64,000 nucleotides of DNA from Curtobacterium sp. MCJR17_055 (GCF_003224335.1 NZ_QKLF01000006.1:186001-250000), one strand, 5' to 3'; shown: positions 1 to 8,643, counted from the stretch's first letter. The notes: generated by a model from the letters alone, not told the origin. Translations and numbers: made by a program.

Positions 1-9
1 ACTCCGCGC

Positions 10-1005
10 GTGACCGTCATCCACGAGAACCCCGAGTGGTTCCCGCCGCTCGCCGCTGCCTTCGAGGCCGAGGGCGTCCCGGTGCGGGAGCTCCTGCTGA
101 CCGAGGGGCAGATCGACCTCGGCGCCGAACCGGAGCCCGGTGTGTACTGGAGCCGCATGTCGGCCAGCTCGCACACACGCGGGCACGAGCACAGCAAGGA
201 GTACACCCGCGCGGTGCTCGGCTGGCTCGAACGAGCGGGCCGCCAGGTCGTCGGCGGCAGCCACGTGCTCGAGCTCGAGGTCTCGAAGGTCGCTCAGCAC
301 GGGCTCCTGCAGCAGGCCGGGTTCGACGTGCCCCGCACCACCGCGGTGTTCGGCACGGCGACGCTCACGCAGGCGGCCGCGGACTTCACGGGCGGCCAGG
401 ACGTCCCCTTCATCACGAAGCACAACCAGGGCGGCAAGGGCCTCGGCGTCCGGCGCTTCGACTCGCTCGCCGAGTTCGACGCCTACGTCGACAGCCCGGA
501 GTTCGAGGAGCCGGTGGACGGCATCACGCTGCTGCAGGAGTACCTGACCGCTCGTGAGCCGTTCATCACCCGCGTCGAGTTCGTGGGCGGCGAGTTCGTC
601 TACGCCGTCCGCGTCGACACGAGTGCGGGCAGCTTCGAGCTCTGCCCCGCCGACGCATGCGAGGTCCCGCAGGTCATCGCCGGCGCGGTGTGCGAGGTCC
701 CCGGCACGGAGACCGCAGGAGCGCCCCCGGCGTTCAGCGTCCGGACCGAGGTGACCGCGGAGCACCCGCTCGTGCAGCAGCTCCGCACGTTCCTCGCCGA
801 CCAGCGGATCACGATCGCCGGCGTCGAGTTCATGGAGACGACCGACGGTCGGACAGTCGTCTACGACATCAACACGAACACGAACTACAACCCCGCCGTC
901 GAGGAGGCCGCACCGGCCTCGGGCCCGCGGTCGATCGCCCGCTACCTCGGCGGGCTGCTCGACGCGGAGTACGCCACGGCCGCCGCACCGGCGGCGCACG
1001 CCTGA
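10..1005 (+). CDS. ATP-grasp (RimK-like) ligase-type protein, start uncertain
   Basis: An ATP-grasp fold protein of about 331 residues, the family that activates a carboxylate as acyl phosphate and ligates it to an amine or thiol. A glycine-rich ATP loop (KHNQGGKGLG, about residue 137) and a C-terminal metal/nucleotide motif with acidic and Asn residues (DINTNTNYN, about residue 290) are visible, as in RimK-like enzymes. The GTG start at 10 has no visible ribosome binding site, and the frame is open to the window edge, so the true start may lie upstream of the window. Substrate cannot be assigned. It precedes a sulfur-acquisition operon by 119 nt; whether they are functionally linked is unknown. 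Confidence 0.8.
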   Translation: MTVIHENPEWFPPLAAAFEAEGVPVRELLLTEGQIDLGAEPEPGVYWSRMSASSHTRGHEHSKEYTRAVLGWLERAGRQVVGGSHVLELEVSKVAQHGLLQQAGFDVPRTTAVFGTATLTQAAADFTGGQDVPFITKHNQGGKGLGVRRFDSLAEFDAYVDSPEFEEPVDGITLLQEYLTAREPFITRVEFVGGEFVYAVRVDTSAGSFELCPADACEVPQVIAGAVCEVPGTETAGAPPAFSVRTEVTAEHPLVQQLRTFLADQRITIAGVEFMETTDGRTVVYDINTNTNYNPAVEEAAPASGPRSIARYLGGLLDAEYATAAAPAAHA

Positions 1006-1054
1006 CCGGCGACACGACACCGCCGCACCACACGGCACCGCCTGACCCACCCAC

Positions 1055-1099
1055 CGGTCTGGAGGCCCGGCTCGCCACCGGCACCGAGCCTCCGGACCG
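1055..1099 (+). promoter_or_regulatory. Imperfect hairpin in the leader of the monooxygenase gene
   Basis: CGGTCTGGAGG...CTCG pairs with CGAGCCTCCGGACCG across a short loop, with a five-base bulge (CCCGG) in the left arm. It sits 25 nt before the GTG of the flavin monooxygenase. It could terminate the upstream gene or act as an attenuator. No T-tract follows. I found no match to a SAM or other sulfur riboswitch core. Confidence 0.35.
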
Positions 1100-1124
1100 T
1101 CATCTCCACCAGCAAGGAACCCCC

Positions 1125-2171
1125 GTGCGATTCGGATACTGGACCCCGCTCTTCGGCGGCTGGCTGCGCAACGTCGACGACGAGCAGATGCCGGTCACGT
1201 TCGACTACGTGAAGCTCCTGGCGCAGCGCGCCGAGCGGATCGGGTTCGACCTGACGCTCGTGCCGGAGCTCAACCTCAACGACATCAAGGGCGTCGCAGC
1301 GCCGAGCCTGGAGGCGTGGGCGCTCGCGGCGGCGATCGCGGCGACGACCGAGCGCCTCGAGATCATGGCGGCGATGCGGCCCGGATACCACCTGCCCGCG
1401 GTGACGGCGAAGCAGGCGGCGACGATCGACGACATCTCCGGCGGCCGGTTCACCTTCAACGTCGTGAGCGCCTGGTGGGCGGAAGAGGCCCGTCAGTACG
1501 GCGGCATCTTCTCCGAGCACGACGACCGCTACAAGCGCACGGCGGAGTTCGTCGAGATCATGAAGGGGTTGTGGCGCGAGACGCCGTACAGCTTCTCCGG
1601 CGAGTACTACGAGATCGAGAACGCCCACCTCGAGCCGAAGCCCCGCGTCACCCCGCGCATCTACGCCGGCGGTGAGAGCGAGGCCGGCAAGGCGAGCATC
1701 ACCCACTACGCCGACGCCTACGTCACCCACGGCGGCACCGTCGAGGAACTCCGGACGAAGATCGCCGAGATGCGCCGGCGCCGCGAGGACGCCGGGCTCC
1801 CGCCGTTCGAGGCGTTCGGCATGGCCGCGTACGCGATCGTGCGCGACACCGAGGAGGAAGCGCAGGCCGAGCTCGCACGCATCACCGACGTGCAGCACGG
1901 CAAGGCGTACGAGTCCTACCAGGACTTCATCTCGAAGTCGCAGCTCGAGCACGTGCCGTCGCTCGAGGACTACTCGGTGTCGAACCGGGGCCTGCGCCCG
2001 CAGTTCGTCGGGACGCCGGAGCAGGTCGCCGCACGGATCCGCGAGTACGAGGAGGTGGGTGTGGACACCCTGCTCCTGCAGTTCTCGCCGCAGCTCGAGG
2101 AGATGGAGCGCTTCGGCGAGCAGGTCATCCCGCTCGTGCGTGCGTCCGTCCCCGTGGAGACGGTGTCCTGA
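1125..2171 (+). CDS. LLM-class FMNH2-dependent monooxygenase (SfnG/SsuD-like)
   Basis: A 348-residue luciferase-like TIM-barrel monooxygenase of the branch that contains dimethylsulfone monooxygenase SfnG and alkanesulfonate monooxygenase SsuD. These use reduced flavin and O2 to cleave C-S bonds and release sulfite or sulfinate. Typical family segments are FGYWTP at the N-terminus, the AAMRPGYHLPAVTAKQAATID stretch (about residues 86-105), SGGRFTFNVVSAWW and EHDDRYKRTAEF, and a C-terminal FVGTPEQVAARI segment. GTG at 1125 has an AAGGA box 7 nt upstream, so the longer open frame back to 657 is spurious. Its stop overlaps the start of the sulfhydrylase by one base, implying translational coupling: released sulfur would feed homocysteine synthesis. 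Which sulfone or sulfonate is used is unknown. No flavin reductase is adjacent. Confidence 0.85.
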   Translation: MRFGYWTPLFGGWLRNVDDEQMPVTFDYVKLLAQRAERIGFDLTLVPELNLNDIKGVAAPSLEAWALAAAIAATTERLEIMAAMRPGYHLPAVTAKQAATIDDISGGRFTFNVVSAWWAEEARQYGGIFSEHDDRYKRTAEFVEIMKGLWRETPYSFSGEYYEIENAHLEPKPRVTPRIYAGGESEAGKASITHYADAYVTHGGTVEELRTKIAEMRRRREDAGLPPFEAFGMAAYAIVRDTEEEAQAELARITDVQHGKAYESYQDFISKSQLEHVPSLEDYSVSNRGLRPQFVGTPEQVAARIREYEEVGVDTLLLQFSPQLEEMERFGEQVIPLVRASVPVETVS

Positions 2172-3469
2172 TGGCCGCCGAGGACGACTGGGCGTTCGAG
2201 ACCCGGCAGATCCGCGCCGGGTTCAAGGCCGATCCGGGCTTCGGCGGGAACGTGCCGCCGATCGCGCAGACCGCGGCCTTCGTGTACCCGTCCGGCGAGG
2301 ACGCGGCCGACCGGTTCCTGCTCAACGCACCCGGGCACACGTACTCCCGGGTGAACAACCCGTCGGCTGCGGCGCTGGAGCGTCGGATCGCCGACCTGGA
2401 GGGCGGGGTCGCCGCGCTCGCGCTCGCGTCTGGGCAGGCGGCCACGTCGCTCGCCGTGCTCGGGCTCGCCCGTGCCGGGGACCACATCGTGTCGAGCGCG
2501 TCGCTCTACGGCGCGACGTACACGCTCTTCGCGTCGACGCTCCGTGACCTCGGCATCGCGTTCACGTTCGTGCAGGACCCGACGGACCTGGACGAGTGGG
2601 CCGCGGCCGTCCGACCCGAGACGCGCGCGTTCTTCGGCGAGTCCATCCCGAACCCGCGCGGGGACGTCCTCGACTTCGCCGGGGTGGCGGGTGTCGCGCA
2701 CGAGGCCGGCGTCCCGCTCATCGTCGACAACACCATCGCGACGCCGTACCTGGTCCGGCCGATCGAGCACGGCGCGGACATCGTCGTGCACTCCGCGACG
2801 AAGTACCTCGCCGGGCACGGCAGCGCCATCGCCGGACTCATCGTCGACAGCGGCAACTTCGACTGGGCGGCACACCCGGACGAGTACCCGCAGCTGACCA
2901 CGACCGAGCACTCGGGCTTCTCGGGTACGAACTTCGCGGAGAAGTTCGGTCGCCGTGCGTTCATCCAGCGCACCCGCTCGAAGCTCTCCGCCGACCTCGG
3001 CCCGGCGATCGCCCCGTTCAACGCCTTCCTGGTGCTGCAGGGCATCCAGACGCTGTCGCTCCGCATGGACCGGCACGTGTCGAACGCCGCGACGGTCGCG
3101 TCCTGGCTCGATGCACACGACCAGGTCGAGCACGTGCACTACGCCGGCCTGCCGAGCTCCCCGTGGCACCACCTGCAGCAGCGGTACGTGCCGAAGGGGC
3201 CGTCGAGCGTCCTCGCGTTCGACCTGGCCGGCGGGGTCGAGGCCGGGCGGCGCTTCGTGTCCGCGCTCGAGCTCTTCGACCACGTGTCGAACATCGGTGA
3301 CGTCCGTTCCCTCGTCGTGCACCCGGCGTCGACGACCCACGTGCAGATGACCCCGTCCGAGCGGGCCGCGGCGGGCGTCGGCGAGGGGCTCATCCGGCTG
3401 TCCATCGGCCTCGAACACGTCGACGACGTCATCGCGGACCTGGAGCGCGGCTTTGCCGCTGCGGCGTGA
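2171..3469 (+). CDS. metY: O-acetylhomoserine aminocarboxypropyltransferase (sulfhydrylase)
   Basis: A 432-residue PLP enzyme of the Cys/Met metabolism family. It replaces the acetyl group of O-acetylhomoserine with sulfide (or a thiol) to make homocysteine or methionine. The PLP-lysine motif SATKYLAGHGS (about residue 207), the N-terminal ETRQIRAGF and the substrate-loop region YSRVNNPSAAALE (residues 57-69) fit MetY rather than cystathionine gamma-synthase, as does the length of about 430. The ATG overlaps the monooxygenase TGA (TGATG). A perfect 44-bp palindrome directly downstream probably ends the transcript. Confidence 0.92.
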   Translation: MAAEDDWAFETRQIRAGFKADPGFGGNVPPIAQTAAFVYPSGEDAADRFLLNAPGHTYSRVNNPSAAALERRIADLEGGVAALALASGQAATSLAVLGLARAGDHIVSSASLYGATYTLFASTLRDLGIAFTFVQDPTDLDEWAAAVRPETRAFFGESIPNPRGDVLDFAGVAGVAHEAGVPLIVDNTIATPYLVRPIEHGADIVVHSATKYLAGHGSAIAGLIVDSGNFDWAAHPDEYPQLTTTEHSGFSGTNFAEKFGRRAFIQRTRSKLSADLGPAIAPFNAFLVLQGIQTLSLRMDRHVSNAATVASWLDAHDQVEHVHYAGLPSSPWHHLQQRYVPKGPSSVLAFDLAGGVEAGRRFVSALELFDHVSNIGDVRSLVVHPASTTHVQMTPSERAAAGVGEGLIRLSIGLEHVDDVIADLERGFAAAA

Positions 3470-3474
3470 GCCGT

Positions 3475-3518
3475 CGGACGGGAGGCCCGTGGCGGCGCCG
3501 CCACGGGCCTCCCGTCCG
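3475..3518 (+). terminator. Perfect 44-bp palindrome, REP-like family member
   Basis: Two 22-nt arms match perfectly around the centre at 3496/3497. The arms contain the GGGAGGCCCG core seen in many intergenic regions of this window. It begins 6 nt after the metY stop and 46 nt before ispE, so a terminator role is likely. There is no T-tract, as is usual in high-GC actinobacteria. Confidence 0.75.
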
Positions 3519-3551
3519 GTATGGACGGCGGGTGGACCGGCGGGACGGGGA

Positions 3552-3557
3552 TAGGTT
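3552..3557 (+). promoter_or_regulatory. -10 box TAGGTT for ispE (leaderless)
   Basis: TAGGTT is followed by 6 nt and then the ispE ATG, the geometry of a leaderless actinobacterial transcript. No ribosome binding site lies between. Confidence 0.6.
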
Positions 3558-3563
3558 GGTCGC

Positions 3564-4496
3564 ATGACGTCGATGCCTGCTCCCGGTCGGGTGCGGACGC
3601 GCGCGCCGGGCAAGATCAACGTCCACCTGTCGGTCGGCGCCCTGCAGGACGACGGGTACCACGACGTCGCCACCGCGTACCAGGCGGTGTCCCTGTACGA
3701 GGACGTCACCGCCGAGCGTGCCGACGACTTCTCCGTCCGCTTCACCGGGCCGATCGACTCGTCCTCGGTGCCGACGGACGACACCAACCTGGCGCTCCGG
3801 GCCGCACGGCTCGTCGCCCGGACCGCCGGACACCGCGGCGGCGTGCGTCTGACGATCGACAAGCAGGTGCCCGTCGCCGGTGGGATGGGCGGCGGCTCGG
3901 CTGACGCCGCCGCGACCCTGTTGGCGGTCGACACGCTCTGGGGCACCGGACTCGGACGCGACGAACTGCTGCGGCTCGCCGCCGAACTCGGGGCCGACGT
4001 CCCCTTCGCCTTCGCCGGCGGGACCGCCGTCGGGACGGGTCGTGGCGACGAGCTCAGCCCGGCGCTGGCGAAGGGCGAGTTCCACTGGGTGCTCGCACTG
4101 AGCGACACCGGGCTCTCCACGCCGTCGGTGTACCGCGCGCTCGACGAGCACCGGGAGCGCTACCGGGCCGACATCTCCCCGGCCCCGCGGACGCCCGTCG
4201 TCGAGGCGCACGTGCTCCAAGCGCTCCGGGCGGGCGACGCCGAACTCCTCGCCGAGAACCTGCACAACGACCTGCAGGCCCCGGCCATGCGCCTGCAGCC
4301 GGGCCTGGCCGACACGCTCGAGCTCGGGGAGCGCTCCGGCGCCCTGGCCGGTCTCGTGTCCGGCAGTGGTCCCACCGTGGCCTTCCTGGTGCCCGACCGT
4401 GACGCCGCGCTCGAGGTCCAGGTCGCACTGAGCGCCTCGGGGCGCGTGGCACTCCGCGCGACCGGTCCCGTGCACGGCGCCCGCGTCCTGCACTGA
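3564..4496 (+). CDS. ispE: 4-diphosphocytidyl-2-C-methyl-D-erythritol kinase
   Basis: A 310-residue GHMP kinase that phosphorylates CDP-ME at the 2-hydroxyl in the MEP isoprenoid pathway. The GHMP ATP-binding loop ([17 protein letters not shown], about residues 107-123), an N-terminal [10 protein letters not shown] motif and the C-terminal [10 protein letters not shown] motif are all present, and the length is typical. The ATG lies 6 nt after a TAGGTT box, suggesting leaderless translation. The usual ksgA neighbour is not present in this window. Confidence 0.95.
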   Translation: MTSMPAPGRVRTRAPGKINVHLSVGALQDDGYHDVATAYQAVSLYEDVTAERADDFSVRFTGPIDSSSVPTDDTNLALRAARLVARTAGHRGGVRLTIDKQVPVAGGMGGGSADAAATLLAVDTLWGTGLGRDELLRLAAELGADVPFAFAGGTAVGTGRGDELSPALAKGEFHWVLALSDTGLSTPSVYRALDEHRERYRADISPAPRTPVVEAHVLQALRAGDAELLAENLHNDLQAPAMRLQPGLADTLELGERSGALAGLVSGSGPTVAFLVPDRDAALEVQVALSASGRVALRATGPVHGARVLH

Positions 4497-4528
4497 CCCG
4501 CTGCCCGCACGGGCAGCGACGCGGGGTC
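4495..4528 (+). terminator. Hairpin between convergent ispE and glycosyltransferase genes
   Basis: GACCC...GGGTC outer and GCTGCCCG/CGGGCAGC inner complementarity lies between and over the two stop codons of the convergent genes. It probably acts in both directions. Confidence 0.55.
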
Positions 4529-6185
4529 AGGAGCGGACGAACTCCGACATGATGACCTTGCCGGTCTGCCAGTTGTGCGCGACGTGGAAGCCCTGCTCCT
4601 CGAGCACCGCCTTGAGCTCGGGCCGGATGGTGCGGGAGGTGCCGCCGACGTACCAGACGGTGTCGATGTCGCCGAGACGGGACGGGACGGTCGTCGCGAG
4701 GTCGCCGTTCGTGTTCCAGAGGACGCCCTCGTCGGCCCCGTCGGTCGCGACGGCCAGGTCGGTCAGCCCGGAGAACGCGTCCGGGTAGGACACTCGGATG
4801 ACCTCGGCGGTCGTCGTCGGGTGGCGGTAGACGCTGCCGAACACGACGCCCTCGTTGGCGCTCGGGCGGGCGGCGCGCTCGGCGCTGATGATCGCGGCGG
4901 CATGCGCCCAGGTGGACGCCTGCTTCGCCTCGGGGCCCTTGACGGACACGGCCGTGGGGACCGACAGGACCACGAGCACCGCGACGGCGGCGGCGAGCAG
5001 CGCCTTCGGCCGGACCGCGGTGAGCGCGACGGCGACGAGGAGCGCGACGAACGGCAGGCTGAGGGTCGCGTACTTCGGCGAGTACAGGCGCTCACCGAGT
5101 GCCGTCGCGACGAGGAGCACGGAGGTGGGGACGACGACGAGCGGCAGCGCCACCCGCACGGTCTGCGCCCGGAACAGGGCGCGTGCGGACGGCACCCGGC
5201 GGTGCACCTGCACGAGGGCGAGCCCGACGCCGACGACCATGAGGGACCAGATGACGGCCGCGTACGGGTCGGACGCGCCGAACCAGGCGGTCGACCACAC
5301 CTGCCCGAGGGTGTCGCGGCTGATGTCCTTGATCCAGCCGACCTGCTTCGCCTGCGAGGACACGACGACCACGAACGGCGCGACCACGGCGGCCGCGATG
5401 CCGGCGGCGGCGGCCCAGCGGACGAGCACCCGACCGGTGACGAGCGGCGGCCCGGGCGTGCGGCCGTCCCGGGTGACCACGGCCGTCCGCAGCGCGTGCC
5501 GTTCGGCCACGAGGGTCCAGGCGAGCGCGGCGGCGTGGGCGAGGACCGCGAGCGCCAGGTAGACGTTGCAGAGCACCGCGACGACGGCGAGCACCCCGTA
5601 GGCGACCCACCACCCGGTGGACCGGGGTGCGCGTGACCGGGTGCGGCGCAGGGCCGTGACGCCCACGAGCGTCAGGCAGACCGACAGCGTCGTGATGGTG
5701 GCGTAGGGACGCCCCTCGGTCCCCGCCCACTGCACGCGGGGGAGGAGCAGGAAGACGATGCCCGCCGTGATGCCGAGCCGTCGTCCGCCGAGGCGTCGGC
5801 CGAGGGCGACGACGAGTCCCGCGGCGACCCCGATCGCGAGCGCACTCGGCAGGCGCAACGTGAACGGGGTGTACCCGACGAGCCAGAACCAGACGTGCAT
5901 CAGGGCGTAGTACAGACCGTGCACGGCGTCGACGGTGTGGAGCTCCGCGAAGAGCTGCGCCCAGGACCGCTGGGCACTCGTGACGGTCGCCGCCTCGTCG
6001 TACCAGACGGACGGGACCCACGAGGCTGCCGCGGCGACGACGACGCCCACCGCGCCGATCGTGAGTTCCGGCACCCGGACCGCTGCCGTCGCGGCGGCGG
6101 AGACGGCCCCGCGGACGCCGGCACGCACCGGTACCCGGCGGACCGCGTGCGGGACGCCGATGCTGCCGGTACGGGGGGAACTCAC
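4527..6185 (-). CDS. GT-C family membrane glycosyltransferase (GT39/ArnT-like)
   Basis: A 552-residue polytopic protein with an N-terminal membrane segment, the GT-C acidic motif WYDEAAT in the first extracytoplasmic loop, many further membrane helices and a soluble C-terminal domain of roughly 130 residues. The family transfers sugars, often mannose, from polyprenyl-phosphate donors to envelope proteins or glycans. The GTG at 6185 is chosen because a TACCGT box on the minus strand lies exactly 7 nt before it; the frame stays open into the next gene, but that part is antisense to the HTH-TOBE gene. Acceptor unknown. Confidence 0.75.
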   Translation of the reverse strand: MSSPRTGSIGVPHAVRRVPVRAGVRGAVSAAATAAVRVPELTIGAVGVVVAAAASWVPSVWYDEAATVTSAQRSWAQLFAELHTVDAVHGLYYALMHVWFWLVGYTPFTLRLPSALAIGVAAGLVVALGRRLGGRRLGITAGIVFLLLPRVQWAGTEGRPYATITTLSVCLTLVGVTALRRTRSRAPRSTGWWVAYGVLAVVAVLCNVYLALAVLAHAAALAWTLVAERHALRTAVVTRDGRTPGPPLVTGRVLVRWAAAAGIAAAVVAPFVVVVSSQAKQVGWIKDISRDTLGQVWSTAWFGASDPYAAVIWSLMVVGVGLALVQVHRRVPSARALFRAQTVRVALPLVVVPTSVLLVATALGERLYSPKYATLSLPFVALLVAVALTAVRPKALLAAAVAVLVVLSVPTAVSVKGPEAKQASTWAHAAAIISAERAARPSANEGVVFGSVYRHPTTTAEVIRVSYPDAFSGLTDLAVATDGADEGVLWNTNGDLATTVPSRLGDIDTVWYVGGTSRTIRPELKAVLEEQGFHVAHNWQTGKVIMSEFVRS

Positions 6186-6192
6186 GCCCAGC

Positions 6193-6198
6193 ACGGTA
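6193..6198 (-). promoter_or_regulatory. -10 box TACCGT for the GT-C glycosyltransferase
   Basis: On the minus strand TACCGT is followed by 7 nt and the GTG at 6185. This fits a leaderless transcript and decides the start codon. Confidence 0.5.
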
Positions 6199-6280
6199 CC
6201 GAGCGCCGCTGGACGGGAACCCGGTGTCGGGCCCTGCGAGACGGTGAGTGTCCACAAGTCGTACCGGGTCGTCCCCGGTC

Positions 6281-6286
6281 TAGGGT
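6281..6286 (+). promoter_or_regulatory. -10 box TAGGGT for the molybdenum operon
   Basis: TAGGGT lies 7 nt before the ATG at 6294. It is the likely promoter of the HTH-TOBE/MoeB pair. Confidence 0.55.
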
Positions 6287-6293
6287 CGTCGTC

Positions 6294-6704
6294 ATGACGC
6301 AGCTCCGCATCCGTGACGCCGCGACCTACCTGGGCATCAGCGACGACACCGTGCGGCGGCTCGTCGAGGGCGGCACGTTCACGAGGGCGACCGACCCCGC
6401 GGGCAGGGCCGTGGTCGACGGACGGGAACTCGCCGAGTACGCCTCGTCGCGCGGCGACCAGCTCGCCGACCCGTCGGGCGTCCGGAGCTCCGCACGCAAC
6501 CGGTTCGTCGGCATCGTGACGGGCCTGGTCGTCGACACGGTGATGGCCCAGGTCGAGCTGCAGTGCGGGCCGCACCGGGTGGTGTCGCTGATGAGTGCCG
6601 AGGCGGTCCGGGAGCTCGGGCTCGAGGTCGGGTCCGTCGCGGTCGCCTCGGTCAAGGCCACGATGGTGACGGTCGAGGCTGCGAGCCCGGAGACGGACGC
6701 GTGA
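6294..6704 (+). CDS. HTH-TOBE (molbindin-like) molybdate-binding regulator or storage protein
   Basis: A 136-residue two-domain protein. Residues 1-50 resemble an excisionase/MerR-like HTH of the HTH_17 type (IRDAATYLGISDDTVRRLVEGG). Residues 67-130 form one TOBE/Mop domain (SSARNRFVGIVTGLVVDTVMA and the following valine-rich strands), a fold that binds molybdate. Fusion of the two suggests a Mo-sensing DNA-binding protein, analogous in logic to ModE but with a different HTH; this is inference. The stop overlaps the next start by 4 nt (GTGA), and modABC follows on the same strand. Confidence 0.85.
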   Translation: MTQLRIRDAATYLGISDDTVRRLVEGGTFTRATDPAGRAVVDGRELAEYASSRGDQLADPSGVRSSARNRFVGIVTGLVVDTVMAQVELQCGPHRVVSLMSAEAVRELGLEVGSVAVASVKATMVTVEAASPETDA

Positions 6705-7789
6705 GCACGACACCGGACGCGAGCACGAGCACGAGCACGCCCGTCAGCACCGCGCGTCGACGCCTCGGGTCACGCACGGCGGCGCTCACCGGTGCGGGGC
6801 CGGACGTCCTGGAACGTCTCGGTCGAGCCCGGGTGCTCGTCGTCGGTGCCGGCGGCCTCGGTGCCCCGGTGATCGCCCTCCTGGCCGGCAGCGGGCTCGG
6901 TCGCCTGACGATCGTGGACGACGACGTCGTGGACGGGTCGAACCTGTCCCGGCAGACCCTGTTCACCGGCGATGACGTCGGTTCCGCCAAGGCCGAGGTC
7001 GCGGCCGCCCGGGCGCGCGCGGTGGACCCCGAGCTCGAGGTCGTCGCGGTCGTGGGACGGTTCCGGCCCGAGCACGTCGCCGGGCACGACGTCGTGGTGG
7101 ACGCCGCGGACGCCGTCGACGTCACCCGTGCGGTGTCCGACGCCTGCGCGCCGCTCGGGATCCCGTTCGTCTGGGGCACGGTGCTGTCCTGGGACGGTCA
7201 GGTCTCGGTGTTCCGGGACGCCGGTCCGGACGGTGTCGACTTCCACGACCTGCACCCCGAGGTCCTGCCGGACGAGGGGTCATGCGCGGTCGACGGGGTC
7301 CTCCCGTCACTCTGCGGCGCGGTCGGGTCGGTGATGGCCGCGCAGGTGACGGCCCTCGTCGCGGGTCTCGGCGAGCCCCTGCTCGGGCGGCTCCTCACCG
7401 TCGACGCCCGGCGGTGGCGGTGGACCGAGAGTCCCGTCCGACGTGGGCCGGCGTCGCGACGGCCCACGGGCCTCCCGGCCGGGACGGCGGACGCGGACGG
7501 CGTGACCCGGCCCGCGCGGATCGCCCCGTCCGCGCTCGCCGCCCGTCTCGCCGACCCCGCCGACCGGGTGACGGTCGTCGACGTGCGCACACCGGCCGAG
7601 TGGGCGACGGGCGTCATCGCCGGGTCCGTGCACCCGGACGCTGTCCCGTCCGACACGGAGGTCGTCGTGACCTGCGCCCGTGGGCCCCGCGCGGATGCGT
7701 GGGCACGAACCGCCGGGAGGCCCGTGACCGTCCTCGACGGTGGCGTCGACGCATGGCGTCGGGAAGGGCTCCCGCTCGCACCGGCCTGA
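6701..7789 (+). CDS. moeB: ThiF/MoeB-type adenylyltransferase fused to a rhodanese domain
   Basis: A 362-residue fusion. Residues about 25-255 form an E1-like adenylating domain with the nucleotide loop VVGAGGLGAPVI and the Asp-containing DAADAV segment. After a Pro/Gly-rich linker, residues about 275-362 form a rhodanese domain with a catalytic Cys325 in the loop CARGPR. The family adenylates the C-terminal Gly-Gly of MoaD or ThiS and can hand over sulfur. The paired CxxC zinc motifs usual in MoeB are absent, and only the SCAVDGV cysteine and one more Cys are seen, so this is a reduced form. It lies between the Mo regulator and modABC, supporting a role in molybdopterin synthesis with the MoaD encoded at 10642-10881. 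Confidence 0.85.
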   Translation: MSTTPDASTSTSTPVSTARRRLGSRTAALTGAGPDVLERLGRARVLVVGAGGLGAPVIALLAGSGLGRLTIVDDDVVDGSNLSRQTLFTGDDVGSAKAEVAAARARAVDPELEVVAVVGRFRPEHVAGHDVVVDAADAVDVTRAVSDACAPLGIPFVWGTVLSWDGQVSVFRDAGPDGVDFHDLHPEVLPDEGSCAVDGVLPSLCGAVGSVMAAQVTALVAGLGEPLLGRLLTVDARRWRWTESPVRRGPASRRPTGLPAGTADADGVTRPARIAPSALAARLADPADRVTVVDVRTPAEWATGVIAGSVHPDAVPSDTEVVVTCARGPRADAWARTAGRPVTVLDGGVDAWRREGLPLAPA

Positions 7790-7810
7790 GGCGTCGACCG
7801 CTGGTGCGGA

Positions 7811-7816
7811 TAGGAT
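7811..7816 (+). promoter_or_regulatory. -10 box TAGGAT upstream of modABC
   Basis: TAGGAT lies 45 nt before the chosen modA ATG at 7856, which has its own GGAG box. An in-frame ATG at 7826 lies 9 nt after the box and could be a leaderless alternative start. Confidence 0.45.
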
Positions 7817-7855
7817 CAGCCGTGGATGCCGCACCTGCGGCAGTGTGGAGGGCCG

Positions 7856-8638
7856 ATGCGACGCGCGACCGCACTCGCAGCCGTCCTCGTGCTGGCGCTG
7901 ACGACCGCCGGGTGCGCGAGCGGTCCCACCGCCGACCGCGCGGGCGGCGGCGTGGAACGGACTCCCTCGAGGACGGTCACGGTGTTCGCCGCGGCATCGC
8001 TGCAACGGACCTTCACGACCCTGGGGCGCGGGTTCGAGCGCGCGCACCCCGGCGCGACGGTGACGTTCTCGTTCGCCGGCTCGAGCGATCTCGTCTCGCA
8101 GATCCGCAACGGTGCCCCCGCCGACGTCCTCGCCTCCGCCGACCAGGCGAGCACCGAGGCGCTCGGGGCCGACCTGCTGGACGGTCCGCCGCGCGCCTTC
8201 GCGACGAACACGCTCGAGATCGCCGTGGCGCCGGGCAACCCGCTGCACGTGTCCGAACTCGCGGACCTGACGGCGTCGGACGTGCAGCTCGTCACGTGCG
8301 CCGCGCCAGTGCCGTGCGGTGCTGCGACCGCGGCCGTCGAGCGTGCGAGCGGGGTCGAGCTGCACCCGGTCAGCGAGGAGCAGTCCGTCACCGACGTCCT
8401 CGGCAAGGTCACGTCCGGTCAGGCGGACGCGGGCATCGTCTACCGCACCGACGTCCAGGGCGCGGGCGGGGACGTGGCGGGCGTCCCGTTCGCCGCTGCT
8501 GCGGACGTCGTGAACACCTACCCGATCAGCGTGCTCCGGGACGCGGCAGACCCGACGACCGCTCGGGCGTTCACGGCGTACGTGCTGTCGCCCGCCGGCC
8601 AGCGGGTGCTCGCCGCCGCCGGGTTCGGGGAGCCCTGA
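7856..8638 (+). CDS. modA: Molybdate ABC transporter substrate-binding lipoprotein
   Basis: A 260-residue lipoprotein that captures molybdate outside the membrane. The N-terminal signal peptide ends in the lipobox LTTAGC. The mature part starts with VTVFAAASLQRTF and continues with FSFAGSSDLVSQI, the oxyanion-binding segments typical of ModA. The ATG at 7856 is preferred over ATG 7826 because it gives an ideal short lipoprotein signal and has a GGAG box upstream. It heads modABC. Confidence 0.92.
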   Translation: MRRATALAAVLVLALTTAGCASGPTADRAGGGVERTPSRTVTVFAAASLQRTFTTLGRGFERAHPGATVTFSFAGSSDLVSQIRNGAPADVLASADQASTEALGADLLDGPPRAFATNTLEIAVAPGNPLHVSELADLTASDVQLVTCAAPVPCGAATAAVERASGVELHPVSEEQSVTDVLGKVTSGQADAGIVYRTDVQGAGGDVAGVPFAAAADVVNTYPISVLRDAADPTTARAFTAYVLSPAGQRVLAAAGFGEP

Positions 8639-8643
8639 CCGTC

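Noticed and set aside
1005..1124. A SAM or other sulfur riboswitch before the monooxygenase gene
   Set aside because: Only one imperfect hairpin is seen and no conserved riboswitch core could be matched.
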